Assembly: GCA_944472155.2 (NCBI GenBank)
Contig: OX235279.1
Location: forward strand, 174,633,868-174,697,867
Length of the DNA stretch: 64,000 nt
DNA from: Trichobilharzia szidati
Taxonomy: Eukaryota; Platyhelminthes; Trematoda; Strigeidida; Schistosomatidae
Reading direction: 5' to 3'
Under the pieces are notes generated by a model that saw nothing but the letters and a program-made list of their open reading frames with translations, was not told the origin of the DNA and made no database searches. The translations under genes and the position numbers were made by a program. Numbering within the stretch: position 1 is the first letter of the stretch; each line of letters begins with the position of its first letter. Shown piece after piece: positions 10,016 through 22,289 of this stretch.

Positions 10016-11240
10016 CTGTTAGTACAAGGAAGAAGAAGAGTTAATATAACAGATATACACGAGATATTATATATTCAAATATAACTTCGAAATAGAAAGT
10101 ACTTGATACAATTAAGAATCTAAAATAACGCAATATTCTCTCAGTATTTGTATGACATAATGTTTAAAAATTACACAGTTAGAGAAATATGGACATTCTG
10201 AATTAGGAGGCACTTACAGGAAAAATTGAGATTTGTCAACACCTTCTTCAGCATATCAACTTAACCCAAAATATTCCAACAGTTAACGGCCGCATTGTTC
10301 TACGTGTGTTGTAAGTGAGAGATATAATTTGTCATATAATAGGACGGAAGTAATTTATCAACTAAATCATAATAACTACCCACAACGAACCTCTTGTAAG
10401 GAGACAGGATTTCTCGTTATTGCGTGGAAATAATCATAACAATAGCTTCAGCTGGCAGATTACTTTTATCTTACATAATAAAAAAACAAAGACAGGTAGA
10501 AACATTCAAGAAGCTGGAGGTATAAGTGAAACTAGCGTCCACAGACATATGGATATAAATCCCTTACACAGTCAACCTGTGAAACCCTACCGACTAAAAT
10601 GGGATACGCAGGCTGAGTCACCATCTTCCCGAACGAGCAACGTCATATGAAATGGAATAAGGCAAGAAAAAACTTGGAAGTGGGAGGTACAAGACACGCC
10701 ACCAATCTGTGAAGTATCCAACTCTTGGTTTGAACCACTTAGGGAGGTGCAGACTTTCTGACTAGGATGCTAAAAATCAGTGGTTACAGACAGTTGGTGA
10801 CACAGCTCAAAATCAGGTGTATTGCTTCCATGCAACCATAGTTAATGGTTCATCTACATATTCGTTGCCCATCTACTCTAATCTCATTACGTTTCTTCTA
10901 CTCCAATTTTGTGTGCACTTTTGTGCTACGTTCCATGTTGATAAGTCAGTTACTTATAGTCAAAATATTACACGATAAAAATCTTCCCCCTAAACCACAA
11001 CGCAGAAAGTGAGAAAAGCGACATATAAATATTCATGCAACTTGAGAATACGACTCTCTCCTTAATGAAATAAGCGTTGAGGAAATCACATTTTCTCGAT
11101 CAAATATACAACAACAAACAAATACGAATCACATACTTAGATATATAGTATTCTAAGTTATATCACAGAGTATTACATTGTTGCTGAAAGTTCTGTTGCT
11201 CATGTCAAGATATGCATTGTACAAAATGAAATGGAATATT
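10016..11240 (-). other. Reversed intron 3 sequence of the left arm
   Basis: Matches 34743-36668 in reverse, except that the right arm has an RTE insertion between 35028 and 35711. A 76-codon open frame at 10420-10650 (and 36032-36262 in the right arm) is present in both copies but shows no domain and lies antisense in an intron, so I do not call it a gene. Confidence 0.85.
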
Positions 11241-11346
11241 TATAGAAAAATGCATAAAAAAATGATAAAACGGTTACAATGAGTTTCTTTCCCGAACATG
11301 GGAGAGAAACACTTCCCAATTCAACGTGGGACTGTCAATAGAGAAC

Positions 11347-11928
11347 TCACACCACATCATAGCCTTTCCACTCGTCGGTATGTACAATTGATCCCGGCTT
11401 CACAAGTCGCTTTATAAAAGGTATCAGAGTAGTCGTCTTCCCGTCTGCTATTTTTTCAACAAATCTTTTTCGGAGGGACGTGTCGTATAAACCTATAACC
11501 CAAATGTTGTTCGCTCTCTGACGACCGCCGTTATATTTCTTCTTCACCAACACTGTCTCATACACAAGGACTACTACATCGTCCCCGCCTAACAACGAAG
11601 TAATTCTGTACATTTTCCATGAGGCGATATCTCTGCAGTGCTGGTACCACTGAACTGTCGAGACGACGCTGTTCTCCGTCTCGGGAGCAGCGGCTCTCAC
11701 GGACTGTTTCAGTAGCCAGTAATTATAAATGTACAAAATCTGGGTTAGGGAGAGATGCGACCTAGCAAGAAAGTTCCTATAAAATATTACCCTCTCTAAT
11801 ACTAACTCGCTTCCAGCATATTCCCCAACGATGTACAAAACCACCAGTTGAATTAGTAATTGTTTAGAGTCATTACACAACCACACGAACAACTTCTCTC
11901 CTTTCAAAACAAGCCTAAGTTCAGGCAA
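11347..11928 (-). pseudogene. Merlin (IS1595/ISXO2-like) transposase relic
   Basis: A 193-codon minus-strand frame ends with the typical ISXO2-like order: GDDVVVLVYETVLVKKKYN, NNIWVIGLYD, TTTLIPFIKRLVKPGS and HTDEWKGYD. In Merlin transposases the first catalytic Asp lies in an (I/V)DE motif before a KYNRGR-type segment; here the position reads YE, so one catalytic residue appears lost. The second Asp (HTDEW) is kept. The frame stops right after EWKGYDVV, so the end with the catalytic Glu is missing. No terminal inverted repeats were found. It lies 107 bp from the inner breakpoint of the left arm. Confidence 0.8.
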
Positions 11929-12078
11929 TACTGAAAGACAATATCCTACTCAATATGCAAACGTAACCTTGTAAGGGCACGCACTGAAATGAATCAAGCG
12001 CTATACAACATTGAACTACGTTCGTGAATCTCATTGGATAATTCGACGTCGTTCGCTGATTGGTAGTTATTATTATTA

Positions 12079-12788
12079 TTATTGTTCCCTTGGGTTCTTA
12101 GTGGAACATAGGGCTTCAACTGCACGTCTCCACTTGCTTCTGTCTTGTGCTGTTCTTTTCACTTGCGTCCATGTTATTCCATACTGTTTCATCTCCTCCT
12201 CACACGATCTCCTCCATGTCACCCTTGGACGTCCCACTCGCCGCTTCCCTTTCGGGTTCCACTCGAGGGCTTGACGCGCGATGTCACTCAACGGCCTCCT
12301 CAGCGAGTGTCCAATCCATCTCAACTTCCTCCTGCATATTTGTTGGGCGATTGGTTCCTGTTTCGTTTGTTCCCATAGCTTCTTGTTTGTGATTCTTTCT
12401 GGCCATCTAATCTTCAGTATGGAGCGAAGACAGTTGTTGATAAAGGTCTGCAACCTGTTGAAAATATTCTTGGTGACCCGCCAAGTTTCTGATCCGTAAA
12501 GCAAAACTGACTTCACGTTTGTATTGAAAATCCGAATTTTGTTGTTGATGCAGGCTGAGTGACGAAGATTTCCAGATTGGTTTCAGGTTGATGAATGTGT
12601 TTCTCGCCTTCCCGATTCTCGATTTGATATCTTCGTCCGTTCCTCCTGTAGTTGAGACAATGCTGGTTGCCTAGATAAGTGAATGAAGTAACCTCTTTCA
12701 AATCCCTCCCGTTGATGGTGATTGGCACTGGATGTTGCTGCTGTTGTTGGTTGGTTATTTTCATAACCTCCGTCTTGTCTATGTTCAC
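12079..12788 (-). pseudogene. RTE C-terminal region
   Basis: Two overlapping frames, 12513-12788 (EVTSFTYLG) and 12079-12516 ([60 protein letters not shown]), represent the C-terminus that follows the RT in this family. They are joined by a frameshift near 12515. The 3' end reads GAAGCCCTATGTTCCACTAA before the TAATAA tail; this end is shared with the SINEs listed below. Confidence 0.85.
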
Positions 12789-12857
12789 CTGGAGTCCTGT
12801 CTTTGCTGCTTCTTCGACCAGTTTGTCGGTTTTTGCTTGTAAGTTTTCGATTTTGTG

Positions 12858-14006
12858 TTACATCAAACATAAATCATCCGCAAAATCCAGGTCTTCTAGG
12901 TTCTTCACGTCGGTCCAGGATATCCCTGTCTTCTCGTTTCCCACTGTCTGACGCATAATCCAGTCCACCACAATTAGGAATATCATTGGTGATAATAAGC
13001 AACCTTGTCTGACTCCTGTGTTTACTCCAAACGCTTCGCTGAGTTTTCCGTTGTGGATCACTTGACATGTGCCGTTGTCGTACAGTTGTTGAATAAGGTT
13101 GATGAATATTTGCGGTAAGCCGTAGTACTCGAGTAGTTTCCAAATTACTTCGCGGTCAACGCTGTCGAAGGCCTTCTCAAAGTCTATAAAGTTGAGGTAG
13201 AGGTTTGATTGCCATTCCATGCTTTGTTCGATGATAATGCGTAGAGTTGCAATTTGGTCAGAACATGATTTGCCTTTCCTGAATCCAGCTTGTTCTGGTC
13301 GGAGTTCTGTATCCAGCGCGTCCTTGATTCTCTCCAGGATGATGCGACTCAGGATTTTACTTAGCGTCGACAGGAGCATGATTCCTCGCCAGTTCTTGCA
13401 GAGTCCCAGGTCGCCCTTCTTTGGTAGTTTCACCAGGTAACCTTTCCTCCAGTCAGTAGGCACCTTTCCCTCTTTCCAGATCTTTTGCAATAATGGAGTC
13501 AGCATATCTGCCGTCGTTTCTTGGTCCGCTTTCAGTGCTTCAGGGGGTATTCCATCTGGTCCAGCTGCTTTTCCAGCTTTCAGAAGCTTGATTGCATTCA
13601 TGACTTCAGTTTTCGTTGGAGGATTGGTGTCAACTTGCAGTTGTGTACGTGCTGTTGTTGGTATTACTGGACGGGTTGTAGGTGGTGGTCGATTCAAGAG
13701 TCCTTTGAAGTGGTCCGCCCATTGTTTAATCTGTCTTTCTTCTTTGGTAATTGGGTTCCCTTGGCTGTCTTTTATAGGTTTCACTTGTGTTGATCTCTTC
13801 CCGGATAGAGACTTGGTTATCTGATATAGTGTCCTCAGGTCCCTTTTGCCTGCTGCCTTCTCAGCTTCAGTAGCCAGGTTGTCGTAGAATTGTCTTTTGT
13901 CCTTCCTGGCACTCTTCTTCACTTCTTTGTCCAGTGCTGTGTAAGTTGAGCTCAGCGTCTCTTTCTCTTGTCCATCTTTGCATTGAATCATTTTCTCTTT
14001 CACCAT
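12858..14006 (-). pseudogene. RTE reverse transcriptase domain
   Basis: This 382-residue frame shows [88 protein letters not shown] and FADDLCLM (catalytic FADD). The frame is separated from the endonuclease upstream and the C-terminal part downstream (12079-12788) by frameshifts, so the element is inactive. It is the best RT copy of this family in the window. Confidence 0.9.
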
Positions 14007-14045
14007 TCTCCTCTCCTCTATTAGTTTCCAAGTGTCTGTTGAGAG

Positions 14046-14975
14046 TCATTCCTTGTCTTGTTTCTTCTTTCTTCCTAAAACTGTTGAGCACGTCCCGTTA
14101 AAAATCACCTTCAGAGAGTTCCAATGGTCTTCCACGCATGATTCTTCCATGATGTCATGTAATGTTTCCTGCTTTGCTCTGACAGCTGCAGTGAAAGTGT
14201 CTTTTGTGGTTGTGTCCTTCAGTTTTTGAATGTCGAGCTTGCATTGTGGCCTATCCCCAGGTATCCTCGAGGCTTTCAGCTTCACCTTGAAAGTCCCTTG
14301 TACCAGATAGTGGTCTGAACCCACATCTGCTCCTCTCCTCGATCTTGTGTCCAGTAGGCTCCGTCTCCACTTCCTTGAGATTGAAATGAAGTCTATCTGG
14401 TTTTTGGTGTGTCCATCTGGTGAAATCCATGTTGCCTTGTGTATATCCCTGTGTTTGAACACACTGCCACCAATCACCAAATCATTGAAGGCGCAGAAAT
14501 CTGAGAAGAGTTCACCATTTTCGTTCATTTCACCGAGGGCCTCACGACCCATGGTGAGTTCTCTTCCTGTATTGTCTCCTCCCAGTTTCGCATTCATGTC
14601 GCCCATCAGGGTTTTGATATCGCTCTTTGGGACGTTGTCCATTACTGTTTGTAGTTGACTGTAGAAATCCTCCTTCTTCTCATGTTCTGAGGCGTTTGTA
14701 GGCGCGTAGCACTGAATGATTGTAACCTTTTTTCCTTTTGAGTTGAACCTGGCTGTCATTGTCCTGGAGGAGATTGGTTCCCACTGCATGAGAGCTTTAG
14801 CCGCTGTTGGTGACATCATGATGGCTACTCCCTCGGTGTGCTCGTGATTGTCCTCTGGGTGACCGGAGTAGATTATTGTCTCTCCAGTTGATAGTTGGCT
14901 CCTTCCACATCCGTTCCATCTGCTCTCGCAGATTCCCAACACTTCTATTCTATATCTCCTCATTTCTGCGGCCAC
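14046..14975 (-). pseudogene. RTE apurinic/apyrimidinic-like endonuclease, N-terminally truncated
   Basis: The 309-residue open frame contains LGICESRWNG, TIIYSGHPEDN, GVAIMMSP, the region IIQCYAPTNA, LMGDMNAKLG and GSDHYLVQGTF, which are endonuclease motifs of the APE type (GDMNAKLG and SDHYLV hold the catalytic Asp and His). It cuts target DNA at the start of target-primed reverse transcription. The first catalytic region upstream of residue 1 is lost through 5' truncation at the target duplication. It stops shortly before the RT frame, which continues in another frame. Confidence 0.88.
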
Positions 14976-14989
14976 CTGATTGGTAGTTA

Positions 14990-15969
14990 CTGGTGTCTAA
15001 AGTTTAACTTGGCCGAAATGGCCAGAGAGAAGACGGAGCTACCAACAGTTTAGTGTATTTCAAATTCCACTCGGAAGTTATATGTATTTAAACATAAATC
15101 GTCTTAAACAAGAGTCATGTACCATGTTTCTAATTTCAACATCTATCCAAAAAGTGTACAATCATATGGTTACGTATGTTTTCATTATGATTAACCAGAC
15201 TGCTGTGTATGTATTTTATACTAATTTAAGGATCTCTGAAATAATAGTCAAGCGATAATTGAAGTTTTCACCTCTTCGGAACATTGCTTGCATTCTTGAC
15301 ACTTCTGTGAAGTTCTTAGATCTTGATATGGGATGAATTCAGCAAATAAATCCTCTGGTATATCATTTCTATCATGAGCTGTAATAGTATGTGCTGTCAA
15401 TTATGCGTTTGACTTGACAAAACGCTCCTGGAAATCGCGAAATTAACCAAGTAGGTAAATGATATTTGAAATTACCGCAACTCGAGTGACAAACTGGCGA
15501 ATCACAAGCGAGCAAATCACTTGTTTATCTCACTCGCGGGCACGCGAAATTACGGCCGTCGACAGACTGCCCTGTATACGTATGTTGAGTAATACATTGA
15601 AAACCAGTTGCTTCTTTATTTCAGATCATGAATACTCCTTGTACAGAATGTTTGCCAGCGTCTTCAATTGGTAGCATGGAATTTGAGTGGTTATGAGTTA
15701 AATGGTCTGGAGTCCTGATTCATTTCAGTTTAAATGTGGGGTTGTTCTACCTCGACCAGAAGGTAAATAGAAGAGTAGGTTCAGCAGCAGAATACCAGAG
15801 AGAGAAAGTATGTGAACATCAAAAGAACATTAATGTTTTATGCATATATAAATGTTTATATAAATTGTATTACAGAATATAGTAAACATTACCTATATTC
15901 TAGTTGTGTTTTCATGTATTTTTGCGAAGTCTTAGAGTTTATTTAGTGTCACAATATATAGTAATGAGT
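14990..15969. other. Unassigned intergenic sequence
   Basis: AT-rich, no convincing reading frame, no repeat that I recognise. It may include the 3' untranslated region of the CR1-type copy that ends at 15970. Confidence 0.5.
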
Positions 15970-17998
15970 CTAAGCGTTATAGTGTTCTAATAACTGATGC
16001 GTTTTATAACTAAGCGGTGCGGTGTGATTGGCATAGTCATTAGGATGAAGCATTTCATATAGCAAGCGTTTGAAGGTTATGATAGAGTGACAGGTCCTTA
16101 TTTCTAGGGGTAAACTGTTCCAGATCTTAGAGTACATGACTATGAAGAAGTTTGCACGGAGTGTTGTCTTGCAGTTTTTCCTAGATACTGTGCACGTTTG
16201 GTTACGAAGATTGTAAGAGCCTTCCGGTGAGAACTGTATCTCCTTACTGTCTGAGAATGATATTTTATGCAATATTTTAAAGAAGAATGTTAGGTTAATG
16301 CTCAGTCGTCTCATCCAGAGTGGGTCGATACCTAGAGTTATACACCTTGACGTGTAGTCCTTTTCGCAGTCAAATCCTAGTAGTTTAGACGTGAAGTATC
16401 GTTGGACACTTTCTATTTTAAGCTTGTCACTTACGCGAGTGCTGCTGGGAATAAATGGACAATATTCAAGTAGCGGTCTGACACAAGTCTTATATAATAA
16501 TAGTTTCGCTTCAAAGTTGTGGAAATTCCTGAGTATGCATCCTAAGAGCATCCTCGATTTACGCGTCTGTGTAGCCACTTGCTCAGAAAATGTCAGGTCA
16601 CTAGAATACCTGAGTCCTAGGTCAACAACACTTTGGAGTTTGGGCAAGTCAATGGATTCAAGTACCAGTCTGATATTTATTGAGGGTGCACCGAAACAGA
16701 TCCAACCACATTTTTAAGGTTGAATTTTAGGTCCCATGTGGAGGACCATGTAGTTACTCTATCTAGTTCTTTCTGAACAGCTTTCTGAAAGTATCCTAAG
16801 TCATCACAGTGGAAAGTGTAAGCTACTTTAAGATCATCTGCAAAGATGAACGGTTTGCCAAGCGAGAAACAACTGCATATATCGTTGATATATAGAGTGA
16901 ATAGAAGGAGGCCTAAGACGCTACCTTGAACTACTCCAGAAGTGACTGGACTAGGTTTGGAGTTTACACACCCGAGTTTAATAACTTGGGACCTATTGTT
17001 AAGGAATGATTCAATCCGTCCTAATAATGGGTTACGTATTCCTAAGGAGTTCAGCTTATTTATTAGAAGCAAATGGTCAACGCGGTCGAAGGCTTTGGAT
17101 ATGTCGAAGTAGATAACTAGTACTAGTTGTTGTTTGTCTCGGCTACTGGTTATATAGTTAAAGAAGTCAAGGTGACAGGTCATGCATGATCTGGATTTTA
17201 GGAATCCATGTTGGTTGGGACTTAGAATATTGCAGCTGAGCATACGTTTGAGAATATCACCTTTAACTATTCTTTCCATAATTCTAGATGCTATGGGTGT
17301 AATATTGATTGGCCTATAGTTGTTGACTTCAGTTTTCGATCCGCATTTGTGTTTGGGTATTATAAATGTGGTTTTCCATTTGTCTGGATAGGTTTGGCTT
17401 TCCAGGGACATTGTAAAGATCTTAAGTGATAAAAAGTACATATCAGAACCACAGTGTTTATAAAAATACGATGGTATACCGTCAATACCAGCACTACTAG
17501 ACTTTTCAAGAGTATTAATGGCTTGGTTAACATTAGAATAAGTGAAATGAACTGTACTGATTTGTTTCAGCGCTGAAGAAGAAGGAAGTTCCATTGCAGA
17601 TTGTTAACCGAGAAGTGGGCTTGTAGGCTTAAGGCAGTTAGCTGCAAACGTCTTGTTAAACAGTTCACACATGTCTGCATGGTTGCTGTATAATTTACCC
17701 TTGTTTATAAGGAGAGAAATTTTATAGCTTTGACGATTCATTCCTTTCTTCAGGATTTCTGTGAGAGCACCTACTCTGGTGGTGCTGGCTAGTGCGGTGC
17801 ATTCTTCATTTCTCATACGCAAGTTATGAGCTTGCGAGATGGAGCTAAGAGTACTAAGTATTGACCCTAGTGTGTGTACTAAAGTCGTGTCGTCTGAAGT
17901 AACTTGTTGACAGTCTCTTCAGTTTTGAGCAGTGTTTTGGTTGAATAATTGCTTCTTAAATTTTGAGACTTTTACTGTTTGCAATGGGATCACAGCGT
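15970..17998 (-). mobile_element. CR1/Jockey-type LINE copy A, broken
   Basis: Three minus-strand frames make up one element: 17604-17822 (upstream of RT), 16677-17594 (RT) and 15970-16647 (C-terminus). The first two are in one frame separated by a single TAA, and a frameshift separates the second and third. RT motifs: NNYRPINITPIASRIMERIV, QHGFLKSRSCMTCHLDF, VIYFDISKAFDRVDH, SGVVQGSVLGLLLFTLYIND and FIFADDLKVAY. The C-terminus holds the usual RRLLGCILRNF-type, FKILHK and IWNSLPLEIR motifs. The upstream end meets the tail of copy B at about 17999. Schistosome relatives are the SR1/Perere-type elements; I cannot fix the family name. Confidence 0.88.
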
Positions 17999-19760
17999 CT
18001 AAATAAATAAATAAATTTATTCTCATAGTACAGTACATGAGGGACGCCAGTTTACAGGCATCATCAAATTGTTACAGAAACAGAACCATATAATTCAATC
18101 ACAATTTACAGGCAGTAGCAAGATGTGCTTTACATGTTCGCTGGAGATTATACATACACTTGATAAATGTTAATCCCAGTAGTATAAAACAGCATTTTCA
18201 CTTATGTACAATCATTTCTGTGCAAAGTTGGAAAAATCTGCTAGATTGTCAGTGAGTGCAACACAACAGGAAATACAGGAGTATTGTCTTCGCATTAACA
18301 AAAAAACCAGGTCTTTGGTGGATGGATTATAAGTGCCTGGGAAAAAAATAAAGCTTGAAGTCAATTTTCAAACATAACTTTGTTGTGTGCAGAATCCTTG
18401 AATTATAGTTCATTGATGTGTTATTTTGAAATCAGTGATATGTTTATCTCATTTGATCTGCAATGTCATTGTTGGGAGTAAATACATAAGCTTCAGACGC
18501 ATTAATTAATGAATTTCTACTGCTCGTGGGTATTTTCTTAGCGTGAGGAAGGTTTATGAATTTTAGCTGTTCCGACAGGAGTTGAGAATATTAACTGCTC
18601 AGCAACATTATGGATATAAGTTCATCACATTATCTAAGGAAAGGTGGGTTGCAGTTGGTGAGGGATATATGGTGCCCAACGAGCGTACATCTGTCCATGT
18701 GATGTTGTGGTGAGTTATACCTTTTTCATGTTGTCGGTTTATGTCCATTTTATTCCACTTATTGTGTTGGGTAGTAGTTTTACAAACGAGATTTCTTGTC
18801 TGTTTGAGGATAAGTATCTTAACCGTTAATGTTTTATCTAGCATTATAAATATAGGCAAAAAACAACAGGTGTAGTATTTAAGCTTATACATTAAATGGA
18901 CCTATAATTTCGGAGGCTCTCAGATAGGAACTAGAACTACTATCGTTTGCAAACTCTTGTAGTTTGTCATTAAGCACCTTTTTGAAGGAGGCCAGTGTAC
19001 TTGCTTGACGCATTTCCATTGGCAGTTTATTCCATATCTCTGCATACCTAATCAAGTAAAACTTTTGCCTGGTGGCTGTTTTACATTGTTCGATAGCTAC
19101 TGTACCCTTAGTGTGTCTTAGTTTGTAGCCATTGTCATCTAAAAGTCGAGTGCCATTAGTAGAGGTAAAAACTAAGTGGTTTAGAAGCTTATAGTGAAGT
19201 GTTAAGTTTAGTCTCAGGCGTCTTGGCCATAGTGTTTCTACTCCTAGGGTATCACATCTAGTGGAGTGGTTCGCACAATTTTCGGTTCCGAGTAATTTTA
19301 ACGTGAAGTACCTCTGCACTCCCTCGACTTTCAATTTGTCCTCTATGCGTATACTACTATACATGAATGAACAGTAATCAAATAAAGGATGCACACAAAC
19401 CTTGTACAACAGAATTCTAGACTCATTTCTGTAGAAGTTCCTGAGTAGAAAGCCGATAAGTCTGCGTGACTTTGACACTTGTTTGGAGATATGTTCAGAA
19501 AATGATAAGTTATGTGAATATTTCAGCCCTAGGTCCAGTACAGATTCCAGTCGTAGAAGTGCATGGCCTTGAATTGTCAGGTCAAGTTCTAAATTGTTGC
19601 AACCTATGCAGAGCCAGCCACATATTTTGACACTAAATTGGAGTTGCCAGATGTCACACCATCTATCCATTTTTTCTAGTTCCTGCTGTATGGCGTTTAC
19701 TGTTATTCCAAGATCTGTGTTCTTGCATGTGTTTGAGTCATAGTAAAAGATGTCTAGAGC
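17999..19760 (-). mobile_element. CR1/Jockey-type LINE copy B, 5'-truncated
   Basis: The 261-residue frame at 18885-19670 is the C-terminal region of an RT protein related to copy A (SVLDLGLKYSHNLSFSEHI, LLRNFYRNESRILLYKVCVH, IEDKLKVEGVQRYFTLKLL, RYAEIWNKLPMEMRQASTL). An upstream remnant reaches FYYDSN just after the lost ADD box. A 3' untranslated region of about 880 bp runs to a (TAAA)n tail at 17999-18018. Copy B appears to have its tail directly at the 5' end of copy A. Confidence 0.82.
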
Positions 19761-19769
19761 TTGTCCGAG

Positions 19770-21547
19770 AGGTTATCATTATAGAAGTACTCTCTCCATT
19801 CTGAGGATCTTAACATTGATTTCACTAAAGTTCAGTCTGCCTTACTGTAGTTCCTGTATGTTATTTGTTATCCTCGAAGAACTCCCTAGTACGGCGAAAG
19901 CCACCGAACCTTCTGTCAAGCCCTCTAAGAGGACGCGTTCTGGACGTAACGTAACTGAGTGGTGCGATTCACCCAGCTCATTCGTTTGTAGTATTAATTG
20001 TCATTTCTTCTTTTCAGACACATCAACTTTTCTATGTAGCATCACTAAACACAAATAGAAAATTTTTTATAACCGTACATTAAACATGCGCCAAAAATAT
20101 TCGATTTATATTTTTCAATGTTTTAAACTTTACATTAAATACTGTATCGTAGATGGACATCAATTTTTAAACGCTGATTTGGCACGTTTTCCTCAAGAAG
20201 GTTCTTAGCATTCTTGTTTTGTTTTCCAGATGCGACGAGGGCTGGACAAGAAGGAAACGAAGCACCAGATCCGACGAACAACATCAAGGAAGCCGCATAC
20301 AAACACCCTATCAGCATAGGCAGACAGACCAGTAGGCACTCCACCAAGCCGCTCGGAAGTTTTTTCCACCGTTAAAGGAACCAACTTCCGGCTGGTTCTG
20401 TTTTAGGGTCCTCACAACCTCACTAGGGGGAGTGAGCTGTAGCAGTAAATAATTCCCCAAAATTATTGACCACAGCAATCATCACTGAACATTGGATGCT
20501 GACTCTCACTGTTTAAGTCGACTTGTTTAGCTGAAGGCTTCCGGTCAGGCATCCGTGCCATTTGGTACCCCGTCGTGTCACGTTGGTGCACGATCACTAG
20601 CTAGTTAAGCATTCATCACGGCTTACTATTTGTTCCCGAAATATATCTCGTACTTTGGATGATCATTTGTGGCGTTTTGCTTTGTCTTTGGTACACGAGA
20701 AACGAATACTATAGAAGTTGTTGGTATAAGATTTTGCGTCAGTATTCTCCGTACAATTCGCAAAGGTCAATACCGTCAGCCTCTAATGTCACATCACTGA
20801 CAAATGAGGGTCTTCATCTTTTTCCTGTCGTCTAAACACTTTACCGACCTCCAGTCTTTTAAGTCGTCAACGTGAAGAAGGGCTTATAAGCTTACAATGC
20901 GTGGTAGGTCGTTGATCACTATCAAGGTCCAGTTTCTCTGAATCTGCCGAGGTCACCCTGTAGTCATGAGAGTGCTCTTGCGCACCGATCTGGAGCAAAT
21001 GTTTGCATGTTGTCATGGCTTGCTTACTTTCATATTGTGTTTGCTGGAACCATTACGATTAAATGTACATATTAGGTCTTCGCATGTTCAGTTGCCAGTG
21101 CAGCCCTTGTGACTAATTGTAGAAGTATCCATAGTAACATTTGGTTATCTATCAAAGACCAAGCGGAATGTTTCAGCTGTTTCTAAACTAGTGAGATATT
21201 GACCGCTATGTTAATGACATTTCAGGTTCAGCTTCGAAACATAAGATCCTTCTCCTTTAGTTGTCCCTTTTTATATACTTACTTTTCGAAAGAGTAGACT
21301 AAAGATATCGATACTATCCTCATGACTCGGTTCCTAGATTCACTTACTCGGTGGGAGAACCAGTACTGCGTAGCGATATGACTCATCCTAACAATAGGTC
21401 TTGATGCGTTTGAGAGGAAAGTGTTTTCGTATTTATTTTTTTCTTATTTTGTTATAGCTTGATTCCACACAGTATTTTTGGTACAAGTATGAAATTTTCA
21501 GCATGCAACATCGGTAGCCCAAATTTAGTAGGCCAACCATAGATATC
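19770..21547. other. Unassigned sequence
   Basis: No domain or element recognised. Frames at 19750-20058 (plus) and 20135-20347 (minus) lack any family motif. Mixed composition suggests old decayed repeats. Confidence 0.45.
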
Positions 21548-21625
21548 AGGTGTGCGTCGGCGGGGGATCGAACCTCTGACCATGTGCATGGTCGGCGAGA
21601 GTCCTAACCGCTGTGCCCTTTAAAC
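21548..21625 (-). repeat. tRNA-like head of a SINE relic
   Basis: On the minus strand: an A-box-like CACAGCGGTTAGGACTCT, the shared core CGCCGACCATGCACATGGTC and a B box GAGGTTCGATCCCCCG. It matches the tRNA-like head of the SINE at 53245-53490 but the sequence after it differs. Degenerate acceptor stem, so not a working tRNA gene. Confidence 0.65.
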
Positions 21626-22289
21626 CCTGAACATGGTGCCAGGTCCTTACGCTGTGGAGAAATTATCCGGTTTGTTAAGTCATAATTTATATAAGAAATC
21701 AGTCACGCCAGGGTCACCCGTTCAGCTGCCCCTAGTGCTTGCAGGCTACCCAGATGTGTGATGTTCTAGTCTAAACACAACTTAAGTTGAATATGTATTA
21801 GTGAATACATCAACACTTAACCAAGCAAACTGTGAACGGTGATATGAAATATGTAGCCAGATTTTCAAATATGAAACATGTTCGATTTCTAGTTCGTTCA
21901 TGTGCGTCTCACTTCTTCTGTCATAATCGTCCTATATTTTGCTGTGAGGGTTCGCAAACCATAAGCTGCAGATGAGTGAAGTTTGCCAGCGTTTTCAAGT
22001 CGTTACAACAACTTCATCCTCCATCCGAAATGTAGGGTGTGATGCTCCCTCTATACGGTATGTGCATGATTGTGCATCTACTGGATTTAATCGAAGTGTC
22101 ACTCCCACAAGCTCCTTAACAGCTTGTTGAGACCTGTTCTCATTGAAGCATTCCAGCGCCCTCGTTACGCTTTCTCCAAATATTTAGGTCACAAGGGTGT
22201 GCAAGCATGTGAGATTTGCTAGGCCTCGGTATTTCGCTGGCGCAGAGAAGGAATAATGATGAAGAGTGCAGTGCCGTCATCACTCATTT
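21626..22289. other. Unassigned sequence
   Basis: No gene or element recognised. Confidence 0.4.

Larger units (their letters stand above)
1949..11240 (-). repeat. Left arm of a large inverted segmental duplication
   Basis: Read on the minus strand, this block matches 34743-41292 base for base over long stretches. Without the Pao insertion it is about 5.65 kb, and without its RTE insertion the right arm is about 5.85 kb. Landmarks shared in reverse order are the PLE 3' half, TRIM37 exon 5, a 126-bp inverted repeat, an RTE fragment, TRIM37 exon 4 and flanking intron. Exon 4 copies are identical and exon 5 copies differ at one synonymous base. The inner boundary is sharp at 11240/34743, the outer one at about 1949/41292 inside the PLE. 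The right copy sits in gene context and is probably the original. Confidence 0.92.
12070..14975 (-). mobile_element. RTE-type LINE, 5'-truncated, target duplication visible
   Basis: On the minus strand the element starts inside the endonuclease (VAAEMRRYRIEVLG), runs through the RT and ends with a TAATAATAA tail. The 14-bp sequence CTGATTGGTAGTTA stands on both sides (12056-12069 and 14976-14989). The endonuclease resembles the protein often annotated as craniofacial development protein 2-like, typical of RTE elements. It is the most complete member of the RTE family that supplies the fragments at 3905, 22290, 31010, 35028, 38130, 41930, 47905, 49800, 59470 and 62480. Confidence 0.92.

Noticed and set aside
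10420..10650. 76-codon frame present in both arms (also 36032-36262)
   Set aside because: It is conserved only because the whole block was duplicated recently. It has no domain, lies antisense in intron 3 and has no coding signature.
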